64,000 nt of DNA from Cerioporus squamosus. Its lineage: Eukaryota; Basidiomycota; Agaricomycetes; Polyporales; Polyporaceae. A program made the position numbers and the translations under genes. The notes below the pieces were generated by a model, which had not been told where the DNA came from, did not search any database, and worked only from the letters and a program-made list of their open reading frames with translations. Where the stretch lies: positions 1 to 64,000 of the forward strand of contig JABYQS010000032.1 in the NCBI GenBank assembly GCA_022592435.1, given 5' to 3'. Positions within the stretch are counted from its first letter, which is position 1. Each line of letters starts with the position of its first letter. This document shows, in pieces, positions 54,321 through 64,000 of the stretch.

Positions 54321-55380
54321 AGAGCTCGCCACGCGGCGGGCCCAGGCGGGCGACACGTGGGCGGCCATGCTGACTAATTTGACTTGCCTCAATTGGCCAT
54401 GGTACAGCGCGCGCTCCCCGGGACGCGACCCGAGGGCCGACTCGCCCGCCGACTTGCTTTGTTCTCTCTCTCGGACTTCCTGCGCATGCTCGCCGTCGCC
54501 CTCCGTCGCCTTGGCTCTCGCAAGTCTCGTCCGTTTCCGCTCGGTACCTATAGCAGCTGCAGGCAGTTCACCGCTGCACAATCTCCGATATCGCCCCAGG
54601 TTCGTCCCGTGCACCTGCCTCATGCCCGCCAGCGACAACTGTGCCACCCGCTTACCACCTCTTCCCACTCTCAGCCTCCAGCTTCGATCGAGCCGCGAGC
54701 CTCCCGTCGCGGCCAACCTTCCATGCATGGCAAGACTAGTCTGTACATGGCAACTCGCCGCACGCGTCCTGCGTGACGCGGCAAACATCCCCGTCCTAGC
54801 TTCAAAGCGCCGCTATGCCAGCCATGGTAGGTCCCCGCAAAATCACCGCCTTTGGCACATGCTCCCGGTGTTCCACCATACGGTCGAACATCAGAGGGCC
54901 GACACCACATGGGCCATTGAGCGGGTCGCGATCGGCTAGCGCTGCAGCTGCTGAAACCGATTCCGCACGGTGAGACGTATGTGGGTAAGTATGACATCTC
55001 TGTCGTTGCCCACCCTCGATCGGAATCCATTCCTCCTCCCTCGGATTCCAACAGATGTGTTACGTAACATTTACTTTGTGAGCGAGGTGTGTATGGTTAG
55101 AAGTCTCTTCTCGCTCACCATCTCATTCCCTATCGAGAATGATCTACAAATGTCTAACATTGGCTCACGTTTGTCTGGAAGGGTTACATGCTTGAAGCCG
55201 ATGTTTTCTGGATTGACCCGCTCCTGTTCTGTCGTCGATTCCTGGCTGACATGAACATGTAGCTCTCTGCCGCGGAGGTAGTCACCTGAGATCGAAACGT
55301 CAAACCATCGTCGTCAGCCGCATGGCATATAATCAGTGTCCTCTTCACCGCTTGTCTCGACAACCCGTGTTCTGTCTCTG
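54321..55380. other. Region between satellite and F-box gene
   Basis: Frames on both strands at 54367-54940 overlap and look like GC-rich chance frames. A short plus frame near 54811 (MPAMVGPRKITAFGTCSRCS) and one near 55015 (RNPFLLPRIPTDVLRNIYFV, F-box-like) may be exons of broken genes. No chain of exons could be built. Confidence 0.3.
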
Positions 55381-56608
55381 ATGACGCAGCCGGTATGTCT
55401 GCCAGTGGGGTCCTCGGCCCGCGTCCACAGGAGCTAATACTCTCTTCTTTCCTGGCCACGGCCCGCTAGATTCCATATGCGGCTCCTCCGGAGCATGCCC
55501 TCTCTATACCGCCTATAGCGGACTCGATCTTCTCCTTCTCTTCTCCCATGACCATCCTCCGAATCGGGAGGACTTGCAGAGTGGCCAAGCAGGCAGTCAG
55601 GCACTACTTCAAGCGCGCATTCAATGTCAATCGCTTGTTGATTCGCTTTTTCCCGGATGTTCTGGCTTTCAGGACACTACAGTCTCGCACTGGCACGCTC
55701 ATTTCCGGTTCTGTTGCGCTCCAGTTCTTCGACCGCGATTTCTACCCTTCTTCAGACCTTGACCTGTATGTCCATATGCGTCATAGGAGGGAGGTTGGCC
55801 GCTGGCTGCTGCAATACGGTTACCGATTTGCGCCTTCATCCAATCAAGCGGCTGATTTTGAGGCGGCGGCCACCGAGGCTCTCTCAGGGATAGGCACGGC
55901 CCCTTATGGGATGCCCGGTGTTGCGGCGATCATGAACTTCATCCGCTGCAGTGACGTCTCCGAGGACCTCAAGGTACAGCTCATCATATCGAGGAAGACT
56001 CCCATGGAGGTTGTCTTAGGGTTCCACTCCAGTAAGCGTCGTCCAAGTACCGAGGTGATCGTCCTCTAACCCGATGGACCTCAGCCTGCGTCATGAACGT
56101 GATCAGTTTCGAGAAGGCCTACTGCTTGTTCCCTCGGGCAACCTTGGAAGCAAGACTATCGCTTCTCAGCTCTTCCTGCGCCGGACGCTCAGTGCGTCGG
56201 CAAGCCAGTGTCGCCAAGTATGTCGCACGCGGCTTCACCATCACAGAGCGTATCCCGCCGCAAGATCTTCGTCTACCATATCTATTCCCGCTAGGTTGGC
56301 GATGGATCGACGACAGCACATCATGGGTTATTCCTCTAAACACCGACGGAGTCACACCTCCCCCACCCATAAACCACGTTACACCTCGACTTCTTCATGA
56401 TCCGGTAGTCGTGTGCAATTGGGAGATGCGATACACGCCACTACGAGGGGCGTCGATGCACTACCTCATCGCGAGGTCAGAATTGCTCCGCTATCGATAT
56501 CTCATCAGCGATCGAGACCTGGCCGGTGCCCTCGAACGGTATTTCTCGGTGATGTTGCTGGAGGAAAGGTACAAGGAGAGAGCGGAGACCGACGTGTGGC
56601 GATTGTGA
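55381..56608 (+). CDS. F-box-like protein with nucleotidyltransferase signature, 365 aa
   Basis: Three exons join exactly (55381-55392, 55470-56031 and 56085-56608). The N-terminus IPPIADSIFSFSSPMTILR and GRTCRVAKQAVRHYFKRAF is F-box-like in layout. Residues ~95-125 read TGTLISGSVALQFFDRDF and YPSSDLDLYV. A Gly-Ser pair followed by D-h-D-h fits the active-site signature of the polymerase-beta nucleotidyltransferase fold. That fold transfers nucleotides to proteins, RNA or small molecules. The C-terminal half is helical with WRWIDDSTSWVIPL and ends in a coiled-coil-like helix (SVMLLEERYKERAETDVWRL). The 12-nt first exon is unusual but gives a clean frame; MTILRIGRTCR at 55548 is the alternative start. 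Enzymatic activity is an inference. Confidence 0.75.
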
Positions 56609-57112
56609 GTCGTTCTCTAACATACAATTTTTGACATTGGCCGTTAAGGATCCCTCAGCTACGATAGCGTGTTTCCGGCCCTGTGCCGCAGATTCTTACA
56701 GGAACTCATTGAGAAGAAACAAGGGTGCTTGAGAGGCATCTGAGCATAGGGAAGTTGCGCACTCTCTGGCCAGACGCCGGATCGTGTCCTTCTTCGATCA
56801 ATCGTCTAGAATCTACGATGTGCCAAGTGTGCAGTTCTTTCGTGCCCTCATATATCTCGCCACTCGCGTCGGCCCTTAGGGAATGTTGCATTGTGGTGTG
56901 GCAGCATGTAGCGATCAACGCTCGAATATAAGGCATACATAGCATATACCGACGCTCCGCATGCTTCGGTCGGTGCGGGTGCGACACATAGACGGTACCA
57001 TACGTGTGTGAGATTCCCTACTTGTGCCTGTCAATGCAACGCTTCGACGTTCATGCTACGTATACAGTTAGTGGTGTCTGCGGAGTGTGTCAGCGAGCAA
57101 GACTGCTTACCT
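56609..57112. other. No gene seen
   Basis: A minus frame at 56706-56987 and a plus frame at 56725-56931 overlap and have no motif. This is intergenic sequence between the F-box gene and the minus-strand gene that follows. Confidence 0.4.
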
Positions 57113-58039
57113 TCATGGCGACATAGCCCCAGGGAAACGCGAAGAGCCAATATCCTCATGACGATCCATCAGCGGCAGCGCAGGCCCATGTTCGAGCGGT
57201 GGCGTCCTCGTGCCCTCGTGCACAGAGGGATGAACGATGGAAGTAGAAGCGCTAACGGTGGAAGCAGGGAGGTGAACGGTGGTGGAAGCGGAGGGGCGAA
57301 TGGCGGAAGCAGAGGGTAGCAAATAAGGTTGAGGGACGATACCCTGGACGACAGCTCTCTGCACGCGCGCGAGCATAGCCTCGAGGCGAGCGATCTTGAC
57401 GTCGATGTCCCTCCTCAAGGACTCCAAGTTGTCCCCGCACTGGTCAGATTGGCTAGCGATGTCGCCACTCATCTGCCGCTGCCGTTGTCCGAGCCCACAT
57501 ACGAGACCGTCCAGATACGCGATCTGAATGTCGATATGTCGCTGCATCTCTTCGCGGAACTCGACGAGACTGAACGCAACTGCCCGAGCCACGCAGTTGT
57601 CCACCATCTGCTGGAGATCTTGGAGGGAGATTGTGTCGTCTGCTACGCGATCGTTGAGCGCAGCAGGGCTGGGCTCGGTACGCACGGTCTCCAGCGAAGA
57701 GGGATCGGCAGCAGCCGCAGCATGAATGGCGTGGGTGGCGGGTGTTTGCTCAGTCATACTAGTGGGTAGGGAGCTGTCATCAGCAGGCATGGCTGCGTCG
57801 CGCTCAGTCGTCAGGGAAGACTGCTCTGGCTGGTGGGATGGAGCATCTGCAATCAATGTTAGGTCATGCACTGCTCGCGCGAAAGCGTTGAGATACATAC
57901 TGCCACGCAGAACATACGGACGAACAGGGTCTCTGGATGGTGTGGCGTTGAGCACAGTGTTCTCCTTCAAAACAGGCATTGTCAGCACGTCCTCAGGCAA
58001 ACCCAGAGGGGAAGGGGGGAGAGGTACAGGGGAAGACAT
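57113..58039 (-). CDS. Coiled-coil protein, 290 aa, unknown
   Basis: Two exons join in frame (58039-57901 and 57846-57113) across a 54-nt intron with GTATGT...TTGCAG. The start MSSPVPLPPSPLGLPED is the first ATG whose frame leads into the splice. A Pro/Thr/Ser-rich N-terminal half is followed by two helical stretches with heptad-like spacing (LQDLQQMVDNCVARAVAFSL and LESLRRDIDVKIARLEAMLA) and a Ser/Thr/Pro-rich tail. No membrane segment or known domain is visible. The upstream ATG at 58159 would add a stretch of different composition and is less likely. Confidence 0.65.
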   Translation of the reverse strand: MSSPVPLPPSPLGLPEDVLTMPVLKENTVLNATPSRDPVRPYVLRGSMYLNAFARAVHDLTLIADAPSHQPEQSSLTTERDAAMPADDSSLPTSMTEQTPATHAIHAAAAADPSSLETVRTEPSPAALNDRVADDTISLQDLQQMVDNCVARAVAFSLVEFREEMQRHIDIQIAYLDGLVCGLGQRQRQMSGDIASQSDQCGDNLESLRRDIDVKIARLEAMLARVQRAVVQGIVPQPYLLPSASAIRPSASTTVHLPASTVSASTSIVHPSVHEGTRTPPLEHGPALPLMDRHEDIGSSRFPGAMSP

Positions 58040-58342
58040 ACTGCGATCATGGCCCCTGATGCGCGCTCGGTATTTATCCTGCCAGCATGGTGTACTCGGT
58101 TTGTGGCCGCAGTGAAAGTTGCATTGACTGGTAGATGTTGCATTGTTTTCAAATTGCAATAAAGATGGTGAGTCCCGGAACTACTTGCTGATCATATACA
58201 TGAAAGGCATTGTATACTTGGAATGCTCACCGTTTCGCGATCGAGGATGAGAAAGCAGCACAAAGAGCGCAGCGCAAATTTGAGCTTTCGGCACTCTGCC
58301 AGTGGGACTTAAGAAAGCTCATTTACATCAGCGTACAAGACA

Positions 58343-58588
58343 ATGCTGCGTGCTCTAGAAGAAGATGAAGCCCCGTACGGAGCAGAAGACAGCGACACTA
58401 TCCCAGACGAAGATCCGGATGACGTGGAGGAGGATGACTCGGACACGGATACTCCTCTGTCTACTGTCGTTCTAGACAAGCGCAAGCAGCTGGATTGTCG
58501 GGATGCAGGGGCCAGTACTATACCGTTGTTGTCTGGTCGAGCTACGAGGTCGAGTACACGCGGAGCCACGCAGCGCAAGGGGCTTTAG
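58343..58588 (+). CDS. Acidic small open frame, 81 codons
   Basis: MLRALEEDEAPYGAEDSDTI is followed by DEDPDDVEEDDSDTD and a basic end (SGRATRSSTRGATQRKGL). The strong acidic then basic composition suggests a real or once-real coding exon, but there is no domain and no neighbour in the same frame. It could be the last exon of a gene that starts upstream. Confidence 0.35.
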   Translation: MLRALEEDEAPYGAEDSDTIPDEDPDDVEEDDSDTDTPLSTVVLDKRKQLDCRDAGASTIPLLSGRATRSSTRGATQRKGL

Positions 58589-58599
58589 GATGTAGTTGA

Positions 58600-59810
58600 T
58601 TGTACATCCGCAGCCCTGTACATCTCTTCAGTCTTGTGGACCGGCTTCCACTCCAAGTCCCTACGCGCCCCTTCCACGCTGCAACGCGCCCTCGTGTGAG
58701 GTCTCCCCCTGAAGATCTTGATGCGTTCGCATTCGGTAGCTCCGCGTCGTCCGCGCGGCCGGCCTGAATGAGCGCGGTTCCGCAGAGGCCACACTGGCTG
58801 TGCTCACCGTCTTCGGCGAAGCAGACTTGGCGGCCGTTTCTCAGAGCAGCCCTGCAGCTAATAGTGTGTAGTCAGCAACAGCGACCTCTCCGTCCGGATT
58901 GAAAACGAGACTCACAATCATCGATGTGCACGTCTTCCTAGATGCACGGGTCCTCCTTAACGACACCTGCACCGCCCCGTGCGAGGAACGCCTCGACGTA
59001 CTAGGATACCTGGTTCATGTTCCGCTTGCGACTCCGGCATCGAACAGCGGACCACTGTGCAGGCCGTATATGATATCCAGGGTGCGCGCGCAGCTCTCCG
59101 CGTCCGCGGCAACAACTGGCAGGTCCACGGCGTGGTGAGGTGCGACGGGAGCGATGGCGGCGAGTGCCACCAGGTCGCAGGCTCCGTTGGACAGCTTGAG
59201 ACCTCGGGGGAAGAGGAGACGTATTGTCTATCTCGCCGGTCGAGCTCCTAATGCCGGCGCGTAATTGGTGAGCGCTGAGAATGCTTCTGTGGTGGTCCCG
59301 CCGTAGCGCACGACGTACTCGAGGTGTTCGTACAACCACCGCATCCAGTCGAGGATCGGGCCCGCTGCCCCCCAGCGTGCGAGTTTTACCCAGAGCAAGG
59401 ACTGGTTGACGGAAGGAAAGGCGTTGACGAGGTCGAGGAACACCGCCCAAAGCGTACCGTTGGAGCTGCGAGCTTTCTGCTGTATGAAGACGAGGAGGAA
59501 ATATGCATTGTTGCAAGTGCGGTGCCGCTTGCGGAACGCACTCTTGACTGGTGTGGGACCGCGAAGAGGCGCACTCCTCGATGCGGCTGAGCTCCGATAG
59601 GCCCGCGACCTCCTTCGACAGGATGTTGTCTGCCTGATGTTGCGACCGCCGCGAGCCGGCAGGGTTCCGGGTTGCCAACCATCACTGACGCCGCACGACG
59701 CCTTCGTCAGCTGGTCTCTGAGTCCATCGGTCGGGATGGGCAAGAGGAGATGCAGGACACACGGGACCTCCGCTGGCGGGAACTTGGTAAGCTGAGGCAA
59801 TTCGTCCCAT
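58600..59810 (-). pseudogene. LINE reverse transcriptase fragment
   Basis: The minus strand carries a LINE RT palm region: FRKRHRTCNNAYFLLVFIQQ (near 59540), LWAVFLDLVNAFPSVNQ (near 59450, with the first catalytic Asp block) and WLYEHLEYVVRYGGTTTEAF (near 59330). Pieces of the following domain are in other frames down to about 58900 (RTLDIIYGLHSGPLFDAGV). Frameshifts are frequent. The YADD box and the RNase H end are not recognisable. It may belong to the same family as the LINE tail at 16166-17411, but the two do not overlap. Confidence 0.7.
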
Positions 59811-61699
59811 TGATTATATGGCGATACCTGAAGTGAAGGTCGGAAATCTGCTGCGTGGAGTTAGAGCTTATCCGGCAAAGGCACGTAGAACGCCGCACCT
59901 GCAATCTCCTGGCAAACATGCCCTCAATGGGGCCAAACGTGTACACTGCGCGTGTGAGTGGGAGTTCGCGGTGGCAGGGTCCGGAAGGGCACGATTGACC
60001 GGGAGGACGGAGGGAGGGTCGTACATAACAACTTCTGCAAGCATGAGGAAGGACAGCGTCCCTCCGAGACCGACCGACAGTAACATGATCGTGAGCTGGT
60101 GGCCGTAGTGTATGACGCGCTCCAGGACCATTGGTTGCTCACGGTTCCGGGGAAAGTCTGCAAACGTAGTCCCTTCCATTATCTGCTTGTCTGAGGAGTG
60201 AAATGTGGACGGGAAAGTCACAATTATGGTCCGGCGCGAAGAATGGAGGGACGCGGAGGAGGTCCATGAACATTTGCGACCGAACTCATCTTAGGAATGT
60301 GACGCACCTTGTGTCATTGTAACGCGCAGCATCCACACTGTGAGGGTATTTGGCGTGGAATGCGTACGGTCTACCCACAAGCGCGTCTCGTTGAATTGGT
60401 CCTCGATACGCGCGTAGTTGATGAGATGCTGATGTTACGACCGTCCTTGAGGAGGGATATGAGGGATGTGGTCGAGAGGTCGCTGAGGATGCTCTCGCAG
60501 TCGAGACTGCCATGCTGAAGACGCTTCATCGGAAGAGTCTGCTCGACGAGCCGGAAGGCGAGTGCACAATTGCTACTGAGACCAAACCTCCGAACGGAGG
60601 CATCGGTGACGCGGAATGGCAGCCGGGCGAAGAAGCCTTACGGATCGCTGGAGGTGATGTCGGCAATGTACGTGCGTGTGAGCAGAAGCCAAGGGAGGTG
60701 CAAGGTCCCGAGTGAGTCGTGCGCAGGGACTACCTTGCCGAAGACTGTCGAGGTCGCGGTCGGTATTAGGCGTCAAGACGCGCTCGTATTGGTCGTCATC
60801 GATCCGAGATAGGGATGCGGTCACGCCCAGAGGTGTGATACAGAACTGCAGACAGGTCAGTGGGCATACGCGCGCTCTGAAAGGTCGCGCACATGTTGTG
60901 TTCAATGGTTCATCGTTTGTGTGCCATCCCGGGTGCTGGGAGGTTGGGGGGGAACGGAGCTGAAGGTACTGATGGAAATAGGCTAGACGAACAGACCGGC
61001 GTGGAGCAGTCCTGAGTCGAGGAGCGAGGGCGAGGTGGCGTATTATGTAAGGCCGTGAAGAACGCGCTCAAGACAGAGGTCGCAGTAGCGAGGCGGAGAA
61101 TGTGCGACGACCGGAATCGTGGATGAGGTAGACTGAGAAAGAGCACATGAATCCCCTCTAGCCCGTAGGGCGCCCACCGAGTGCACGCTTGTAGCATATT
61201 TTTTTTGCGGAGCACTTTGTGTGGTATGATAGGTCAGGTGTTAGATCGCCTGAGCTAGCATATGACTTGCTGTTCCGGGCGACCTGAGCACCGCCCTTTG
61301 GTTATGTCTTTGCGGAAGCCGCGGACTTCCGAGTCCTACGTCGTAACGTCGAAGAGCAGCAAGTCATCCTCAGCAAATCTTGCCGCATGGCGAGACTTGT
61401 TGCAGCAGGTGCGGATCATCGCTGGAGGATTCATCCCCCGCTATTCATAAGTTCATGATGTGTCGTGATCATGGCACACGCCTCCCGCGCTCTATCATTA
61501 CTTCCGTCGCTCTTCTGCTTCCACACACTGATGGCATGAATGTTCTGTCGACCAGACATGACTGAAATTGAATTCTCTGGTACCCCAGGGTAATCATCGC
61601 CGGAGTCTCCGTACCAATCATGCCCTTGGGGCGTCCTATCCAGCCAATTTCCTCAGTCAATCCGAAGGAATAGTCGATGCAGTGCGTCACTTCCATGTC
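59811..61699. other. Unassigned; possible decayed minus-strand gene
   Basis: Several minus frames (59868-60221 with a membrane-like HQLTIMLLSVGLGGTLSFLM, and 60573-60905 with CITPLGVTASLSRIDDDQYE) could be exons of one gene. The splice chain breaks and I cannot name a family. Nothing else is supported here. Confidence 0.35.
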
Positions 61700-62155
61700 A
61701 TGTCCCAGGACGACTTCGATAGCTCTGTGACGCCCGGCCCTGGTGACGAAGAAGAGGAGAGAGCGCCCCGCAGAGCTTTCGTCGTGTACAATGGCACCGA
61801 CGAGTCCGATTCCGCTGTATGCGACATCACTGCAGGAGAGCGAGCACTAAGCCGGGGATCTCCTGCCTACGAGGATGATTCCGATAGTTCCATTCCCCCT
61901 GAACCTGGCGTAGAAGAGCGGGCGCTTCGGGAAGGACGCCTCGTTTACGATGACGAGGACGAGGACGAGGACGAGGAGGGCACCCCCACGGACAATGCTG
62001 GCGGACGAGAGCGAGTGGCGCACTTGACGCCTCAGCGCAAACTCATCAGAACTGTCGGAGAGGGAGGTAGTAGCCGAGGGCAGGTCGCCAGGTCGGCCTT
62101 CCGTGAAGCACGACCTACGCTCTTCTACAATGGTCAAGATCATGAACTTCGTTAA
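61700..62155 (+). CDS. Acidic repeat protein, 151 codons, unknown
   Basis: From MSQDDFDSSVTPGPGDEEEE the frame contains a loose internal repeat: DSSVTPGPGDEEERA, then DSSIPPEPGVEERAL about 70 residues later. Each is followed by a VY...D/E-rich stretch (one is YDDEDEDEDEEG). It ends in a basic region (LTPQRKLIRTVGEGGSSRGQ) and stops at 62155. Very acidic, low-complexity proteins of this sort have no predictable function. The frame is open upstream to 61568, so the true start could be earlier. It runs towards the 3' end of the JmjC gene on the other strand. Confidence 0.45.
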   Translation: MSQDDFDSSVTPGPGDEEEERAPRRAFVVYNGTDESDSAVCDITAGERALSRGSPAYEDDSDSSIPPEPGVEERALREGRLVYDDEDEDEDEEGTPTDNAGGRERVAHLTPQRKLIRTVGEGGSSRGQVARSAFREARPTLFYNGQDHELR

Positions 62156-62435
62156 GAATAAAGCGCCGCAAATTCTGACGCTACGCACCAGGTGAGTGGC
62201 AAAAGGACTCCGGTGTCGCGTCTGATCTCACCTTAGTATCCACACCCGCAGTGGTCTTCAAAGGAGGCACCCGCTTCGAGATGCAATTGGTATTCTGTGA
62301 TATGTGCGGAAGGTCTGGACGGATGAACAGAATTATAATGGGATGGGGGCGTATGGGAATGCAGTTCGTGGATTCAGGCGGCAGGACTAGGTGGCACGGT
62401 GCGAGCATGTCCTACATTCTCCTTATCCGAATGAG

Positions 62436-64000
62436 TCATGATGTCGGCAAGAGCCGTCCCTGCTCGGGGGGTATAAGATGCGTTGAGCGCAGAACCCGCC
62501 AGAAGGTATTGACATCGCATTTGCCCTCGCAGATCAGGTATTTCACCGTCTTCGGCGGCACACCGTAGAAGTCAGGGTGACACTGCTTCCTATATGGCGA
62601 AAGAAGTCAGTTGTCACTCAGCGCTTGACTTCTGGGCACGCCTACATATGCTGCAACAGCCCTCGTCGGTTGAACATCCCTTCACATTGCGGATGTTCGC
62701 AGGGGTAGGTGTGGGCGGGATTATATCGCCGCTGGCCATACATCTTGGCGGCTTTCTTGTGCTGCCTCAACTGGCGTCGGGCTTCGAGCCTATCGGTAGC
62801 GTCAACTCCTCGCTCAGCGATGCGTTCGGCTGGCTGAGGATGGCGGTTCTCGACTGCCAGATGGTAGGAAGTTGATGACTCCGATCCAAGGACGTCCGCT
62901 GAGGGTTAGTATTCGTCAGGAATGCAGCATCAACAGCAAGTATTGAACTTACTCGAATGTGCATCTGGTTTCGCCCGGCTGATTTCATCCTCGACGAATC
63001 TTCCTGAGGCACTTTCGTCATGTGGATCTTGGTCGATGTTTAGAGCAGAAATGCCAGAAGGAAAGGAGCTCTGTGTGCGATCTAATGCATCGCTGACGAT
63101 GAGCGTCCCGCCATCAGGGCTACCATTCAGGCTAACTTGTCACTCACCCTCACGCAGTTGACGATCGTCGTCGACAGGACCGGTATATCCCTTCACAGAC
63201 ACCCACGCAAACCATACTGTAGTGTATAGTTGAAGAATGTCGTCCGTATGACTGCGCAATCGTTCTGCTCGGAGAGAAGGCACCAGTCCTGCGGTGATTT
63301 TGAGGTTCTCCGCTGACACGAAGTCGCATGCTATCTTGACGGCGGTCGAGACATTCACCACCTATGTGTCTACTGATCAGTAGCTACCAATCGCTCAGCA
63401 CTGATGTATGCTCACTTGATGGGCACATCCAGCTGGAATGAATATGGCGTCGCCCACCCGTTGCTCCACTCTCCAATGCCGCACGCGGTGCTGGTCATCT
63501 TCTAGAAGGCGTGTAATCATCTCATCGGTCAGGTAATATCTCTGGCTGTGGATTGGATCTATGTCGACGTCTTCGCCAAATTCTTCCTTCATGAACCGCC
63601 TCAAAGCTTCGGCGGAGTCGGCGGAGAAGATGTCCCAGTGAGCGCTAGGAGCATGCGGCGCTGCCGACCATACCATCAAGTTAACAGCATCGGTGATATC
63701 CATATGTAGTTTGGTAGTTGCAGTACCTGGTTGGGCAGCAGGAGCGACATATAACTTCGGGCCTGTTGGGTCCGGGGTTAGGCTCTGCTCTAGCAAGAGG
63801 AACGAGGATACTAGTACCCAAATCAGGCGCAATGTGATTGGCGACGCAGTGGCCGGCCAGATTCAAGATGCCATTCGGACAAGCAATATCCGGACAAGGA
63901 ATGCTCTTACAGAATGCCTCGTACAGTTCCGGGCAGGCGGACTTGAAATTCCGCTCTTCGGGCCAGTCCTGGTGTAACACTATTCAATGACTGTTACAGG
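62436..64000 (-). CDS. JmjC-domain protein with C-terminal C2H2 finger, 5' end beyond window
   Basis: Exons on the minus strand join in phase: about 63979-63818, 63762-63416, 63361-63148, 63081-62953, 62898-62646 and 62589-62436. The first shows LNLAGHCVANHIAPDLG, then GPKLYVAPAAQPGTATTKLH with HMD, the Fe(II)-binding His-x-Asp. The distal His is in IFIPAGCAHQV, followed by KIACDFVSAENLKI. These are the JmjC motifs of KDM3-like histone demethylases, which use Fe(II) and 2-oxoglutarate to demethylate lysine in chromatin. After a variable linker a C2H2 finger follows, YPCEHPQCEGMFNRRGLLQH and KQCH (split by an intron), and the protein ends at RLLPTS. The gene start lies past the window edge. 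Substrate is unknown. Confidence 0.8.

Noticed and set aside
52944..54788. 614-codon minus-strand frame across the satellite
   Set aside because: It is open only because the GC-rich 158-bp unit lacks stops in all three minus frames. Most of the product is repeat, and two other frames are equally long.
59868..60221. Membrane transporter gene
   Set aside because: One hydrophobic stretch only, and exon joins on either side fail.

Overview
The window looks like a piece of a mushroom-forming basidiomycete genome (Agaricomycetes). The evidence is short introns of about 50-60 bp with GT...AG ends, a Plavaka-type (CACTA-related) transposase, hAT, Ty3/gypsy, Ty1/copia and LINE remnants with agaricomycete character, and host proteins of families common in that group (DUF6532, F-box-like, WD40, JmjC, Cys-cluster proteins). 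I see no rRNA gene, no CRISPR array, no telomere repeat and no bacterial-type operon.

Bases 1-30000 are a nested transposon graveyard. In order: a copia integrase scrap; a truncated LTR-1; a retropepsin scrap; hAT-1, whose reading frame is broken by a tRNA-headed SINE (12-bp target duplication) and by a 587-bp hAT-type MITE; a gypsy element on the minus strand, broken by a 600-bp solo LTR-1 (5-bp duplication); a hAT-3 scrap; an inverted LTR-1 copy; a Plavaka transposase gene cut at its 3' end; a divergent accessory gene with a hAT-like terminus that sits in a LINE 3' end; a DUF6532 gene broken by a TA-flanked MITE; a full-length but degenerate hAT-A with a second accessory gene; and hAT-2, broken by a 483-bp solo LTR-2 (5-bp duplication). 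The two accessory genes are homologous and lie next to near-identical element ends.

Bases 30000-64000 are mostly host DNA with small, short-intron genes. Several splice cleanly: a Cys-cluster/coiled-coil protein (243 aa), a RING coiled-coil protein (247 aa), a 175-aa orphan, a GRF-like zinc-finger protein (129 aa) with a SUMO-interaction-like tail, a double-homeodomain protein (169 aa), an F-box-like protein with a nucleotidyltransferase signature (365 aa), a 290-aa coiled-coil protein, and a JmjC plus C2H2 protein that runs off the right edge. A WD40 protein and a large Cys-rich protein are also present. This half also holds a 158-bp two-part satellite (53060-54320), a 107-bp near-perfect palindrome with 8-bp duplications, and a LINE reverse-transcriptase scrap.

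The transposon genes do not form one working system: each is broken or cut. The exceptions in quality are the Plavaka gene, which is well kept apart from its 3' end, and the two accessory genes, one of which shows no clear fatal break in its conserved half. Exon joins were worked out by eye from frame continuity and splice sites; no alignment or database search was run.
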